Positions 16,033-26,895 of a DNA stretch of 64,000 nucleotides are shown here, in pieces. The notes under the pieces were generated by a model. The model was not told where the DNA came from, searched no databases, and saw nothing but the letters and a program-made list of their open reading frames with translations. The DNA comes from Marichromatium purpuratum 984 (GTDB lineage Bacteria > Pseudomonadota > Gammaproteobacteria > Chromatiales > Chromatiaceae). The stretch is taken from contig NZ_CP007031.1 in assembly GCF_000224005.2 (NCBI RefSeq), positions 1,889,001 through 1,953,000 on the forward strand. Direction: 5' to 3'. How positions within the stretch are numbered: position 1 is the stretch's first letter; each line of letters begins with the position of its first letter. A program made the translations under genes and the position numbers.

Positions 16033-16873
16033 GTCTCTTATTCAGACAATCGATGAAATTGTTACCGAAATAGATATGTCTACCGAGTTTCATCCTTGGC
16101 TAATAATAGAAGGAAATACTGATAGTAACTTTTTTGTGACTAGAGAGCTTCCAAATAACCCAAAACTAGTAGTTGCTATTGGGTGGGAAAGTGTTATTGG
16201 TGTTATAGAAAAAGTCATTGAAGAAAATATATCAGAACGAGTTTTTGGATTTGTTGATAGAGATTACAGAGAATATTTAGGGATTGAAATTAATCATGAA
16301 AAAATTGTTATATCTGATTTTAGAGATGTAGAAATATCATTTTTTGAGTCAGAGGCTCTTCATAAAATATTAGTGGAACTAGGATCGGAAAATAAATTAC
16401 CTAAAAACCATATTGGGCAAATTAACCTTAAATTAATTAGAGATAAAATATATAATACATCTTCAATTATAGGGAAAATTAGGTTTTTTAGCTTAAAAAA
16501 CAAATTCTCTTTTTCCTTTAATGGATTAGACTTTTCAAAGTTTATAAATCCTCGTACGCTTGATATTGACTTAAATAAGTTTTTATCTCAGATAAACTCA
16601 AAAAGTACTGATACTATGAATGTATCTCAGTTGAATGACGCTATCTCTATGCAACTCCCAGATAAATTAATGGATTTTAAGTATCTTAGTAGCGGGCATG
16701 ATATAGTTGAAATATTAGGTATAGCCCTTAAAAAACTATGGGGAAGCAATAACTCAGGTGATGTAAGTAGGAAGCAGTTAGAACGTCATTTTAGAATAGG
16801 ATACTCAAATGACGAATTTTTTAAAACGGAAATGTATAAGCAATTAGGTATATTGCTGAACAGAGATGCATAA
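16025..16873 (+). CDS. DUF4435 TOPRIM-like nuclease, AriB-like effector
   Basis: 282 residues. It starts at GTG 16025 with GGAGG at 16012-16016, eight bases upstream, inside the ATPase gene; this indicates translational coupling. TOPRIM features: HPWLIIEGNTDSNFF with the catalytic-type Glu (residue ~30), and FGFVDRDYRE with the D-x-D. Length and layout match AriB (DUF4435), which in PARIS acts as a tRNA-cleaving toxin. The TAA stop lies inside the R'' box GCATAAC of a complete attC, so the ATPase/nuclease pair ends as an integron cassette does. Confidence 0.75.
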   Translation: MDESLIQTIDEIVTEIDMSTEFHPWLIIEGNTDSNFFVTRELPNNPKLVVAIGWESVIGVIEKVIEENISERVFGFVDRDYREYLGIEINHEKIVISDFRDVEISFFESEALHKILVELGSENKLPKNHIGQINLKLIRDKIYNTSSIIGKIRFFSLKNKFSFSFNGLDFSKFINPRTLDIDLNKFLSQINSKSTDTMNVSQLNDAISMQLPDKLMDFKYLSSGHDIVEILGIALKKLWGSNNSGDVSRKQLERHFRIGYSNDEFFKTEMYKQLGILLNRDA

Positions 16874-16968
16874 CTTGTCGCTCAAGGCCGACCACCCGCC
16901 GTCGGGCTTTTTTTGGTTTTGTTTTGAGCTTTGTGGCGGCGGGTGTCGGCTTAGCTCGGGCGTTAGAT
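16868..16968 (+). other. attC recombination site, complete
   Basis: 101 bp from GCATAAC (16868-16874) to GTTAGAT (16962-16968, perfect GTTRRRY). The left arm GGCCGACCACCCGCCG pairs with the complement of CGGCGGGTGTCGGCT, with one unpaired extra base on one side; an extrahelical base of this type is the hallmark used by IntI to choose the bottom strand. The T-rich loop between the arms is the variable terminal structure. A gene stop in the 5' box and the next ATG 17 bp after the 3' core complete the cassette pattern. Confidence 0.85.
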
Positions 16969-16984
16969 TCAAAAAGGCTCGTGC

Positions 16985-17557
16985 ATGTACGCAACCAAGG
17001 ACGAATTCATCTCAGTAGTGCGGGGTACTCCAGCCCTTGAACTTGTGGAGGCATGGCTAGACAACCCTCTTCCGTATGCGTTTGCGGATACACCGGCGAG
17101 AGATCGATTTTTTTCAAAAATACAAGCTGACTGGCCAGAAATATCAATGATTCAATGCGCTGGTACAGCAAATTGGAAATACTCACTAAATCCAAACAAG
17201 GACTTCCGACAATTTTGCCAGCAGAGCGATATCGATGTCATATCCATTTCACAGGAATTATTTGAAAGCACATGGGACAGGATGCGCTCTATTCACAGAA
17301 GCAGATGGTATGAACTTCCATCGGGTAAGCGTAGAAGTTTACGCAGAAATGGGGAAAATGTTTACTCTGGTTTTGCATGCCCAAAATGGATCCCATCAAT
17401 GAAAGACACTCTTCGCTTCAAGTTTGTTACCAGCTTGGATCGGTATTCAATTAGTGAGGTCGGGTTTCGGGATGTAAATATGTATTTTTTCAAAAGCATT
17501 GATGAAGCCGCTGATTATTACCGTCGTGGTGTGGAAAACGCAAAGAGGAAAATATAA
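16985..17557 (+). CDS. Nucleotidyltransferase-like protein paired with DUF262
   Basis: 190 residues. The segment CAGTANWKYSLNPNKDF followed by QQSDIDVISIS has the Gly-rich turn and D-x-D of pol-beta-type nucleotidyltransferases. The remainder (FACPKWIPSMKDTLRFKF, then EVGFRDVNMYFF) is conserved in a family I recall next to other accessory genes. AAAAAGG precedes the ATG. It overlaps the following DUF262 gene by one base, so the two are co-translated. AT-rich and directly after an attC: the first gene of a cassette. Likely a defence pair; activity not shown. Confidence 0.55.
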   Translation: MYATKDEFISVVRGTPALELVEAWLDNPLPYAFADTPARDRFFSKIQADWPEISMIQCAGTANWKYSLNPNKDFRQFCQQSDIDVISISQELFESTWDRMRSIHRSRWYELPSGKRRSLRRNGENVYSGFACPKWIPSMKDTLRFKFVTSLDRYSISEVGFRDVNMYFFKSIDEAADYYRRGVENAKRKI

Positions 17558-18576
17558 TGGAGTACGAAGCGAGCCTACAAACCATTTCTTGGTTTAACGA
17601 ACATCGCGTGAATGATCGGCTTGAAATATCTCCTAATTTCCAGCGTCGTGCGGTTTGGCTCGAGCGCGAGCGTTCTGAATTGATGGAAACCATCTGCTCG
17701 AATTTGCCATTTCCCGAGATTTACGTGCATGTTGTCACTGATCGGGATACTGGTGGTCAAAAATATATCGTCGTAGATGGTCAGCAACGTCTAACCTCAA
17801 TATTTCGGTTTATCGATAACGAATTCGGCTTGCCCAATAACGACTATTGGAATGGTCAGATCTTTCGCGACTTGTCTGACGAGCAAAAAGAAGCGTTCTG
17901 GGACTACAAGGTGGTCGTGAGGTCCTTGCGGAGAACTAACGATGCAGAGATCCGTGATTTGTTCGAACGACTGAATACGAACAACATCGCTCTAAATGAC
18001 CAAGAAATAAGAAATGCTAAGTACCGGGGTGCGTTCAAGAATCTTGCGTTAAAACTAGCTGATGATTCACTTTTCCAAGAAATGGGGCTATTCACAGCAC
18101 GAGACGTTAGGCGAATGCTTGATGTTGAATTCATTGGCGAGCTATTAGTGTTGGTGATTCATGGAATCAGCAACAAAAAAGATCTACTTGATGATTTCTA
18201 CGCGCAGTTTGATGAAGAACTTCCCGGTGAAGCAGATTATGAAACAGTCTTTACTACTGCATTAGGTTTGTTTTGGAGTATTTATGATGCGAACAACCGA
18301 ATGCTTTTTAAAACAAAGAGTAATTTCTATACGTTATTTGGGTGCATGATTCGATATTTCAGGCAAACCGGAAACAGATCCTTTCCCAGTCCTCAGCGTG
18401 TACAGGAAGCCGTAGTAGATTTCATCGACAAAGCGCGAAATCAAGAATTTGACGATGCGCATCCGGAGATTGAGGAATACGCAGACGCAGTTTCGAGAGC
18501 CGCTTCCGATCGCGGTCGGCGTATTCGAAGAGAAGAAATTTTGTGGGGCAAGATTGCGGCCGCAGAAGGAATCTAA
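17557..18576 (+). CDS. DUF262 (ParB/Srx-like, GmrSD-N-type) protein
   Basis: 339 residues. The N-terminal DUF262 motif is clear: SPNFQRRAVWLERERSELME, then IVVDGQQRLTSIFRF (the DGQQR signature that binds NTP) and a DLFERLNTNNIALNDQE block. There is no HNH nuclease of the DUF1524 type at the C-terminus, so it is a short form unlike full GmrSD. DUF262 proteins act in type IV restriction of modified DNA and in other anti-phage systems. The TAA stop lies inside ATCTAAC, a perfect R'' box, whose attC is then cut off by a repeat. Confidence 0.8.
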   Translation: MEYEASLQTISWFNEHRVNDRLEISPNFQRRAVWLERERSELMETICSNLPFPEIYVHVVTDRDTGGQKYIVVDGQQRLTSIFRFIDNEFGLPNNDYWNGQIFRDLSDEQKEAFWDYKVVVRSLRRTNDAEIRDLFERLNTNNIALNDQEIRNAKYRGAFKNLALKLADDSLFQEMGLFTARDVRRMLDVEFIGELLVLVIHGISNKKDLLDDFYAQFDEELPGEADYETVFTTALGLFWSIYDANNRMLFKTKSNFYTLFGCMIRYFRQTGNRSFPSPQRVQEAVVDFIDKARNQEFDDAHPEIEEYADAVSRAASDRGRRIRREEILWGKIAAAEGI

Positions 18577-18590
18577 CAAGAGGGCAGGAC
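18571..18590 (+). other. Truncated attC (5' end only)
   Basis: ATCTAACAAG fits RYYYAAC exactly and contains the stop codon of the DUF262 gene. Only about 20 bp remain before the GGACACCCAC repeat that precedes the RAYT gene; the 3' half is gone. The break resembles that at 4906-4931. Confidence 0.65.
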
Positions 18591-18612
18591 AAAGGACACC
18601 CACTTACCGTTG
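18589..18612 (+). repeat. GGACACCCACTTACC repeat upstream of the RAYT gene
   Basis: ACAAAGGACACCCACTTACC is the same core as the array at 1641-6844, here 55 bp upstream of a Y1 transposase gene. REP-associated transposases are usually flanked by the repeats they mobilise, so this links the dispersed copies to that enzyme. Confidence 0.7.
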
Positions 18613-18667
18613 ACGCTCCCAAGGCGCTCTCCTACGCTTCTCCCAACACCTCCAGCGGAGATGCCCC

Positions 18668-19801
18668 ATGACCCGTCCCCGCGCCTCGCTCGTCTCCTTG
18701 TCTGATACGCCTTGGTATCACGTCGTCACCCGCTGCGTGCGGCGGGCCTATCTCTGTGGCTTCGATCGGCTGACCGGGCGGAGTTTCGAGCATCGGCGCG
18801 GGTGGGTGGAGTTGCGGTTGCGCCAGCTCGCCGGGGTGTTCGCGATCGATGTGGCGGCCTATGCGGTGATGAGCAATCACGTGCATCTGGTGGTGCGGGT
18901 CGATGCCGATCGGGCGGCGGGGTGGTCGGATGTCGAGGTGTTGCGGCGCTGGCGGTGTCTGTTCCGGGGGCCTGTGGTGGTGGAGCGGTTTCTGTCGCCT
19001 GCGACGCGGGCGGGGATGACCGAGGCAGAGCTGGATGGGGTCGCGGGGTTGGTCGCAACCTACCGGGCGCGGCTGGCGGATCTCTCGTGGTTCATGCGGG
19101 TGTTGAACGAGTCGATCGCGCGGGCGGCGAATCGGGAGGATGGGGTGCGGGGGCGGTTCTGGGAGGGACGCTTTCGCTCGCAGGCGATCCTCGACGAGAC
19201 GGCGCTGTTGGCGGTGATGGCCTATGTCGATCTCAACCCGATCCGCGCCGGGATCGCGAAGACGCCGGAGGAGAGCGCACACACCGGGATCGCGGCACGG
19301 ATTGCCGACTTGCAAGGGGATGAAGCAAAAGCGGCGCCACAGCCCCGGCAAGGCTCATCGCATCCACCCTCCTCTCCAGCAGCAGCATCCACGGAACCCA
19401 CGACAGACGTGCGTCGCGCTGAACTCTGGGAAACCGCTCTCAACCGTCTGCCACCTGCCCCGCTGATGCCATTCGGCAACCCCGCCGAATGCCCCGCCGT
19501 CATTCCCTTCTCCTTCGACAATTACCTGACCCTGGTCGACTCGCTCGGTCGCGCCCTGCATCCACGCAAGCGCGGGTCGATCCCGGCGGAGCTGCCCGAC
19601 ACCCTCACCCGGCTCGGTATCGCGCCCGAGCGCTTCGTCGAGCACGCCGGTTTCCTGCTCAAGGGGTTCGGTGCCGCGATCGGCGCACCGCAGCGGCTGA
19701 CGGCGCTCGCGGCACGGCGCGAATGTCGCTATCTGCGTGGGGTCCGACGTGCTCGGGCGCTCTTCACCGGCAACAGCGCCCCATCCCTGACGGCTGCTTG
19801 A
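18668..19801 (+). CDS. REP-associated Y1 (HUH) transposase, RAYT
   Basis: 377 residues. The N-terminal Y1_Tnp domain contains the HUH motif in MSNHVHLVVRVD (~residues 73-84) and the conserved AYVDLNPIRAGIA with its Tyr. It starts WYHVVTRCVRRAYLCG, typical of this family. RAYT enzymes cut and join single-stranded hairpins and are thought to spread REP sequences. The C-terminal ~150 residues extend beyond the catalytic domain and are Pro/Ala-rich. GC is host-like and the gene is intact. It is the obvious candidate to have moved the GGACACCCAC repeats in this window. Confidence 0.88.
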   Translation: MTRPRASLVSLSDTPWYHVVTRCVRRAYLCGFDRLTGRSFEHRRGWVELRLRQLAGVFAIDVAAYAVMSNHVHLVVRVDADRAAGWSDVEVLRRWRCLFRGPVVVERFLSPATRAGMTEAELDGVAGLVATYRARLADLSWFMRVLNESIARAANREDGVRGRFWEGRFRSQAILDETALLAVMAYVDLNPIRAGIAKTPEESAHTGIAARIADLQGDEAKAAPQPRQGSSHPPSSPAAASTEPTTDVRRAELWETALNRLPPAPLMPFGNPAECPAVIPFSFDNYLTLVDSLGRALHPRKRGSIPAELPDTLTRLGIAPERFVEHAGFLLKGFGAAIGAPQRLTALAARRECRYLRGVRRARALFTGNSAPSLTAA

Positions 19802-19921
19802 GGGCGCTCGTCCTCGCCCGCGGGAGCATCGGCCTGAACGACCGGCAACCGCGCGTCCGGGGGCGCCCCTTCGACACCAATCCAACGACGACGGCCAGGT
19901 TTCGATCCCGATGGCGTTCGG

Positions 19922-20758
19922 CTATCGCTCCACCGTCTCGGTCTCGACCGAGCGCGCCAGACGCAGTCCGAAGCCATAGTGGCGGATGTCCGGGCCGTAG
20001 CGAAAGCGGAAGGCGGAGCGGGCGCCGTTGGGATAGAGATACCAGGCCCCGCCGCGCGCGATGCGCATCGGCGTGCCGTCGCGCATGCGCTGACAGTCCT
20101 GGGTCCAGGCGCTGCCGTCGCTCGGGGCGCCGACATAGTCTGGGTGGGCGCAGTCGGCGACCCACTCCCAGACGTTTCCGTGCACCTCGTAGAGTCCCCA
20201 GGGGTTGGCCGGCTTGCTGGCCACCGGATGGGGCTGCTCGCGCGAGGAGAAGACGTGCCAGATATGGCGGCTCAGCACTCGTTCGTCCTCGCCGTCGCCG
20301 AACCAGTAGTCGGTCTGGGCACCGGCACGGGTGGCGTATTCCCACTCGGCCTCGCTCGGCAGACGATAGCCGCCACCCAGGTCCGGGCGCTGGTTGAGCG
20401 CGCGCACGAAGGCCTGGGCGTCCTCCCAGGAGACCTGTTCGACCGGGTTGTCCGGGTCTTTGAAGTGGGACGGGTTCTCACCCATCACCGCCTGCCATTG
20501 CCGCTGGGTGACCTCGGTCTCGGCCAGATAGAAGGGTTGGGCAATGGTGACGCGGTGCACGGGCTGCTCGCCCTTGTCACAGCGCTGGCGGGTCGTATCG
20601 CAGCCCATCTGGACGCTGCCGGCCGGGATCAGGCGGAAGGTCATGCCCAGCGCGTTGGTGTCGGTGGCGGGCGGCGCGGCGAGGCTCGCGCCGGTGAACA
20701 GCAGGCCGACGAGCAGCGTGCCGAGCGGGAGGACAGATGGGGGCATCCTGGTGGTCAT
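19922..20758 (-). CDS. Formylglycine-generating-enzyme-like (SUMF1) secreted protein
   Basis: 278 residues from ATG 20758, chosen because it is followed by a signal peptide (LGTLLVGLLFTGASLAAPPA). The FGE-sulfatase domain then runs to the end: FRLIPAGSVQMGCD, PVHRVTIAQPFYLAETEVTQ, YRLPSEAEWEYATRAG, VHGNVWEWVADC, IARGGAWYLYP, FGLRLAR. The paired active-site cysteines of true FGE are not evident, so it is more likely a C-type-lectin-like accessory or a regulator protein than a sulfatase activator. It lies 339 bp downstream of nifN on the same strand, but no link to nitrogen fixation is shown. Confidence 0.82.
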   Translation of the reverse strand: MTTRMPPSVLPLGTLLVGLLFTGASLAAPPATDTNALGMTFRLIPAGSVQMGCDTTRQRCDKGEQPVHRVTIAQPFYLAETEVTQRQWQAVMGENPSHFKDPDNPVEQVSWEDAQAFVRALNQRPDLGGGYRLPSEAEWEYATRAGAQTDYWFGDGEDERVLSRHIWHVFSSREQPHPVASKPANPWGLYEVHGNVWEWVADCAHPDYVGAPSDGSAWTQDCQRMRDGTPMRIARGGAWYLYPNGARSAFRFRYGPDIRHYGFGLRLARSVETETVER

Positions 20759-21097
20759 GGGTGAGACTGCGCGGGTACGAGGTTGGTGAGGAGGGGCGAT
20801 GCGAATCGGGCAAGCGGACCCAAGCGGGTACGACTTCAAGCGCGATCTGCCTGCTGGCGCGCTCGACCATGGGGCGAGCAGCGGCCGCTTCGCGGAGCAA
20901 TGATTCTTGTCGGGATTATCGGCGCTTCTCGGGCGGTCTTACGCTGAGGTTTCGCAATCGGGCGCTGCCCTGCCCCGCTCGATCTGGCGCCGCGATCAGC
21001 AGATCACGGCGCCAGCAGCGGATCTCACCGCGCGGCTCACCCGATCGAGGCCCGCGCCCCATCGGATGAACCGCGCGTTTGGTGACGGGATCGCGCG
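20759..21097 (-). other. Intergenic region after nifN with a hairpin
   Basis: No gene is supported. An inverted repeat pairs TGGCGCCG (20985-20992) with CGGCGCCA (21007-21014), extended by a GATC/GATC inner stem. It lies ~85 bp past the nifN stop and may end the nifEN transcript, but it has no T-tract on the minus strand. Confidence 0.4.
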
Positions 21098-22429
21098 TCA
21101 GGCAGCGGCCCCCTGCTGCTTGATCCGTTCACGCGCGTGGTGAACCTCCGACTCGCGCATCCGCTCGGCGGCATTGGCGATGTCGAAGAGGAAGTAGGCC
21201 CCGCCCTCGTAGAGCACGTCATTCTTCAGCGCGCTGCCGATCTCCTCATAGTTGGGGAAGCCGCGCATCACCGCGCGCTTCCCCACGCGATGCGCCAGGG
21301 CCTCGGTGTGGAAGTTGCCGATGATGATGTCGTAGTCGTCGCGCAGGTGCTCGGCATCCTCGAGGTCTCCGACGATCACCCGATCGGCCTCGATGGCGCC
21401 GAGGACCGGTGAGTCGACCGTGGCGATCGCCAGGGCGACCTTGCCGCCCACCTCGCGCAAGGAGGCGGCCATGGCCGCCAGGTGATCGGGCTCGGCGACC
21501 AGCAGGAAGCGGGTCTGTCCGATGGAGAAATGGCTGTCGAGCATGGCGTCCTGAAGGCGCTTGCGCCAGCGCTCCACCACCGCCGGGGGCGTGTCCCGAG
21601 CGCTCGTCTCGAGCAACCAGGCGACCAGCTCGTCGGTCCCGACCAGACCGCTCACATGGTCGAAGTGTCGATGCCGGATGGCCGGATTCTTCTTCTGCAG
21701 GGTCGCGCCGACGGGCTTGACCGAGGCCCCGACGGTGACGACCGCGCCCGCGTCCGCCAACCCCTCGAGTTCGGCAACCGTCACCCCGCCACCGCTCAGC
21801 GACGCCTGTTTCTCCCCCAGGTGATTGTCGAGGGAAGAGGACAGATCGGGCACGGCGACGACCTCGAAGCCGAATGCCTCGATGAACTCCCGCAGCTTCT
21901 CCACCTCGATCGGCTGCATGCTGACGTGGGGGACCAGGACGACCTTGCGCGCGTCGGTGCGCTCGCACGGCTCGGTGAGCTGGTCGATCAGCGCCTGGAC
22001 GGTCAGGGTCCAGCCGCTCTCCAGCCCGCCCTGGTAGTCGGGGGTATTCACATAGACCAGGGGGGCCTCGATCTTGCTGGCGACGCCGCGAAGATCGTCC
22101 CCCTTGGTCTCAGTCAGCCCGGTGGTATGCACGCCGATCAACGCCGGGGAGACCTTGTCGCCGATGTTCTTGATCGACTCGGTGATGCTGTAGTCGCCGC
22201 CATCCAGCACCGCCGTCACATCGGTCACGGCGGTCGTCTGCAGGGCGATGGGCTCGCAGAAGTGACGGGTGAACATCACCTTGGTGAAACTGGCGCAGCC
22301 CTGCGCGCCGTGCATCAGCGGCATGCAGCGGTCGACGCCGAGGAACGCCAGGGTCGCGCCCATCGGCTGCGAGAGTTTATGCGGGTTGACCTGCAACGGC
22401 TTGCCCGTCTTGCGTCTTACTTCTGCCAT
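21098..22429 (-). CDS. nifN: Nitrogenase iron-molybdenum cofactor biosynthesis protein NifN
   Basis: 443 residues starting MAEVRRKTGKPLQVNPHKLS. This is the NifN subunit of the NifEN scaffold on which the NifB cofactor is matured to FeMo-co with Mo and homocitrate. Family segments visible: GATLAFLGVDRCMPLMHGAQGC (with the cluster-ligand-type Cys), TTAVTDVTAVLDGGD, and the C-terminal YEGGAYFLFDIANA. Length is normal. It overlaps nifE by 13 bp, so the two are translationally coupled. No nifX follows, unlike many proteobacterial nifENX operons. Confidence 0.93.
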   Translation of the reverse strand: MAEVRRKTGKPLQVNPHKLSQPMGATLAFLGVDRCMPLMHGAQGCASFTKVMFTRHFCEPIALQTTAVTDVTAVLDGGDYSITESIKNIGDKVSPALIGVHTTGLTETKGDDLRGVASKIEAPLVYVNTPDYQGGLESGWTLTVQALIDQLTEPCERTDARKVVLVPHVSMQPIEVEKLREFIEAFGFEVVAVPDLSSSLDNHLGEKQASLSGGGVTVAELEGLADAGAVVTVGASVKPVGATLQKKNPAIRHRHFDHVSGLVGTDELVAWLLETSARDTPPAVVERWRKRLQDAMLDSHFSIGQTRFLLVAEPDHLAAMAASLREVGGKVALAIATVDSPVLGAIEADRVIVGDLEDAEHLRDDYDIIIGNFHTEALAHRVGKRAVMRGFPNYEEIGSALKNDVLYEGGAYFLFDIANAAERMRESEVHHARERIKQQGAAA

Positions 22430-23787
22430 GGTGCCTTCCTGTCGACCAGTTCGAAGACCGGATTCTGCAGTGAGATCTTGAGGTCCTCGGCGAGGACCAG
22501 GAGCCCGTCGTAACCGCCGTAGCTCTTCTTCTTCTCCTGATTGACGTCGGTGAAGGCGATCCGCTTCTTGATCGCGGTATAGAGCGAGCGACCGCCGGCC
22601 AGGAGCAGATGGGCCCCGGTGTCGTCGATCACCTGCGCCTGCTGACTCGCCGGGCTGGTCATCAGGATGGCGTTCTCGCCGAGGTATTGGCGCGCCTTGG
22701 CCTTGTCCGCCTCGGTCGACTTGCGCACCGAGGTCGCCACCACCTCGATGCCCAGGTCCTGCAACGCCGAGGCGATCGACCAGGACTTGTTGCCGCCGGT
22801 GTTGAGCACCGCCTTCTTGCCGGCGAAGACCGCCCGGTAGGGGATCAGCTTCTCCTCCAGTCGCGCCTCCTCGCGGGCGATCAGCGCGCGGGTGCGGGCG
22901 ATCAGGTCGGCATCGCCCAGCGCCTCGGCGATGGCCAGGATGCTGTTCGAGGTATCGGTCATGCCGTAGAAGGAGCAGGAGATCCAGGGAATCCCATATT
23001 GTTGCTCCATCTTGCGGGTCATGGAGATCAGCGACTTGGCGCAGACGATCACATTGAGCTTGGCGCGATGGGCGGTGCGGATGCTGGCGGTGCGACCGTC
23101 GCCGCTGAAGGTCGAGCGCACGCGGATGCCGAGTTCCTCGAGCAGATGACGGTAACGCCACAGCTCGCCGGTATTGTTGTGCTCACCGATCAGGTTGATG
23201 TCGAAGGGGGTGGTGTCCGCCGGCTCCTTGGTCCCGATCAGGTGGCGCAGCACCGCCTCCCCGGCGATGCGGCTGCCCAGATTCTTGGCACCGACGAAGC
23301 CGGGGGCATGCACCGGCACGCAGGGCGTGCCGTGTCTCTCGCTGCCCTGCCTGCAGACGGCGTCGATGTCATCCCCGGTCAGCGCGGTGACACAGGTCGA
23401 GTAGACGAAGACGGCCTCGGGCGCATAGTGCGTGATGACATGGTCGATCGCCTCGGCCAGCTTCTTCTCGCCGCTGAAGACGACATCGTTGGTGTTGATG
23501 TCGGTGGCGAAGCCGGTCTGGGTCAGGTCGCGACCGGGCCAGCTCGTCGGGGTCAGACGCGTCTCCCAGGCCCCGCCGACGCAGGACATGGGGCCATGGA
23601 TCAAGTGGGCGGCGTCGGCGAAGGGAAACAGGGCGATCTGCGCGCCGTCGAGGGCGCAACCGCCGGTGGTGGCCCCAGGCGTGGGCGTGTTGCAGGGTCC
23701 TTTCTTGTGGCCCTTGTTGTGTTCGCAGGCGCTCTCGACGAGCAACTCTTTGATCTTCGGTTTTGACGACACGAGCAGGCCTTCCAT
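22417..23787 (-). CDS. nifE: Nitrogenase iron-molybdenum cofactor biosynthesis protein NifE
   Basis: 456 residues. NifE partners NifN in the heterotetrameric scaffold. Diagnostic segments: ESACEHNKGHKKGPC, CALDGAQIALFPFADAAHL, GPMSCVGGAWETR, the VYSTCVTALTGDD loop, and GGNKSWSIASALQDLG. The Cys ligands of the bridging 4Fe-4S cluster are present. It is first of the pair here; nifHDK are not in the window. I looked upstream for a sigma-54 -24/-12 element and found no good one. In a phototroph this supports diazotrophy if the other nif genes exist elsewhere. Confidence 0.93.
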   Translation of the reverse strand: MEGLLVSSKPKIKELLVESACEHNKGHKKGPCNTPTPGATTGGCALDGAQIALFPFADAAHLIHGPMSCVGGAWETRLTPTSWPGRDLTQTGFATDINTNDVVFSGEKKLAEAIDHVITHYAPEAVFVYSTCVTALTGDDIDAVCRQGSERHGTPCVPVHAPGFVGAKNLGSRIAGEAVLRHLIGTKEPADTTPFDINLIGEHNNTGELWRYRHLLEELGIRVRSTFSGDGRTASIRTAHRAKLNVIVCAKSLISMTRKMEQQYGIPWISCSFYGMTDTSNSILAIAEALGDADLIARTRALIAREEARLEEKLIPYRAVFAGKKAVLNTGGNKSWSIASALQDLGIEVVATSVRKSTEADKAKARQYLGENAILMTSPASQQAQVIDDTGAHLLLAGGRSLYTAIKKRIAFTDVNQEKKKSYGGYDGLLVLAEDLKISLQNPVFELVDRKAPWQK

Positions 23788-23956
23788 TCAGAGGGTTCCG
23801 GATCGGCAGGATGGCCCTGACGGCGCGTCCCCCGCTTCTTCATCCACCAGTTCAAGAAAGTTGTGAGAAAAGGGACATTCTTCGATGAGAGAAAAGCGAC
23901 AATCGATCATCAATTTCCCCAGTGACGGCACTGAACGGCCCCGCATGTGAGTCTGC

Positions 23957-24439
23957 ATGCACGACCGATGCCGCTTTCAGCTTCTGCCCGATCACGAGGC
24001 GGTCATCGCCGAAATGGGAGCACTCGGCTTCCTCGGCATGCTGGAGCCTGAGCAGTGGGACGGCGCAGTGAGATGGCAACGACACCGGCGATCTCGCCGC
24101 CGATCATCGCCGCGGTCAACGGCTGGGCCCTCGGCAGCGACTTCCACCGGGCGGCTGATCGACGACGCCGAGGCCGAGCGCTACGGTCTGGTCGCGCGCG
24201 TCGTGCCCGCCGCCCGCCTGCTCGACGAGGCGCTCGACACCGCGCGGCTGATCGCCGCCGAGTCGATCCCGATCCGCATGATGCTCAAGGAGAGCGTCAA
24301 TCGCGCCTTCGAGGTCGGGCTCGCCGAGGGCGTGCGCTGCGAGCGGCGGGTGTTCCACGCCGCCTTCGCCACCCACGACCGGCGCGAGGGCATGGCCGCC
24401 TTCATCGCCAAGCGCGAGGCGCGCTTCGAGGACCGCTGA
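23957..24439 (+). pseudogene. Decayed fusion of acyl-CoA dehydrogenase and enoyl-CoA hydratase fragments
   Basis: Three pieces in different frames. First, 23957-~24065 reads AVIAEMGALGFLGMLEPEQW, like the N-terminus of acyl-CoA dehydrogenases. Then, in another frame, 24072-~24145 reads MATTPAISPPIIAAVNGWAL, the oxyanion-hole loop of crotonases. From ~24150 in the first frame, GRLIDDAEAERYGLVARV to EGMAAFIAKREARFEDR is a clean C-terminus of a PaaF-type enoyl-CoA hydratase. The ~80 middle residues of the hydratase and most of the dehydrogenase are missing, so two adjacent beta-oxidation genes were collapsed by deletions. No product is expected. Confidence 0.72.
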
Positions 24440-24648
24440 GCCGCCACCGCTGCCTGCCACGGGGCGGACAGCGGTTCCCGCCCTCCCCCTCCTCTTCCGC
24501 CGCAGCCCCGCCCGTGGCCGGTCCGCGCCCGAGCGGACCGCGCGATTCGCGCATCAAAACAAATCACAAAGAGCAACCTGATCGCTTTCGCCTATGAAAT
24601 GAATGCAGCCAAACGATTAGCGCCCGCTCGCCCCGCCTCCTACGCTGA

Positions 24649-26889
<2,241 letters not shown>

Positions 26890-26895
26890 TGGACC

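Noticed and set aside
23788-23956. Sigma-54 promoter or NifA site for nifEN
   Set aside because: No TGGCAC-N5-TTGC on the minus strand and no TGT-N10-ACA seen by eye.
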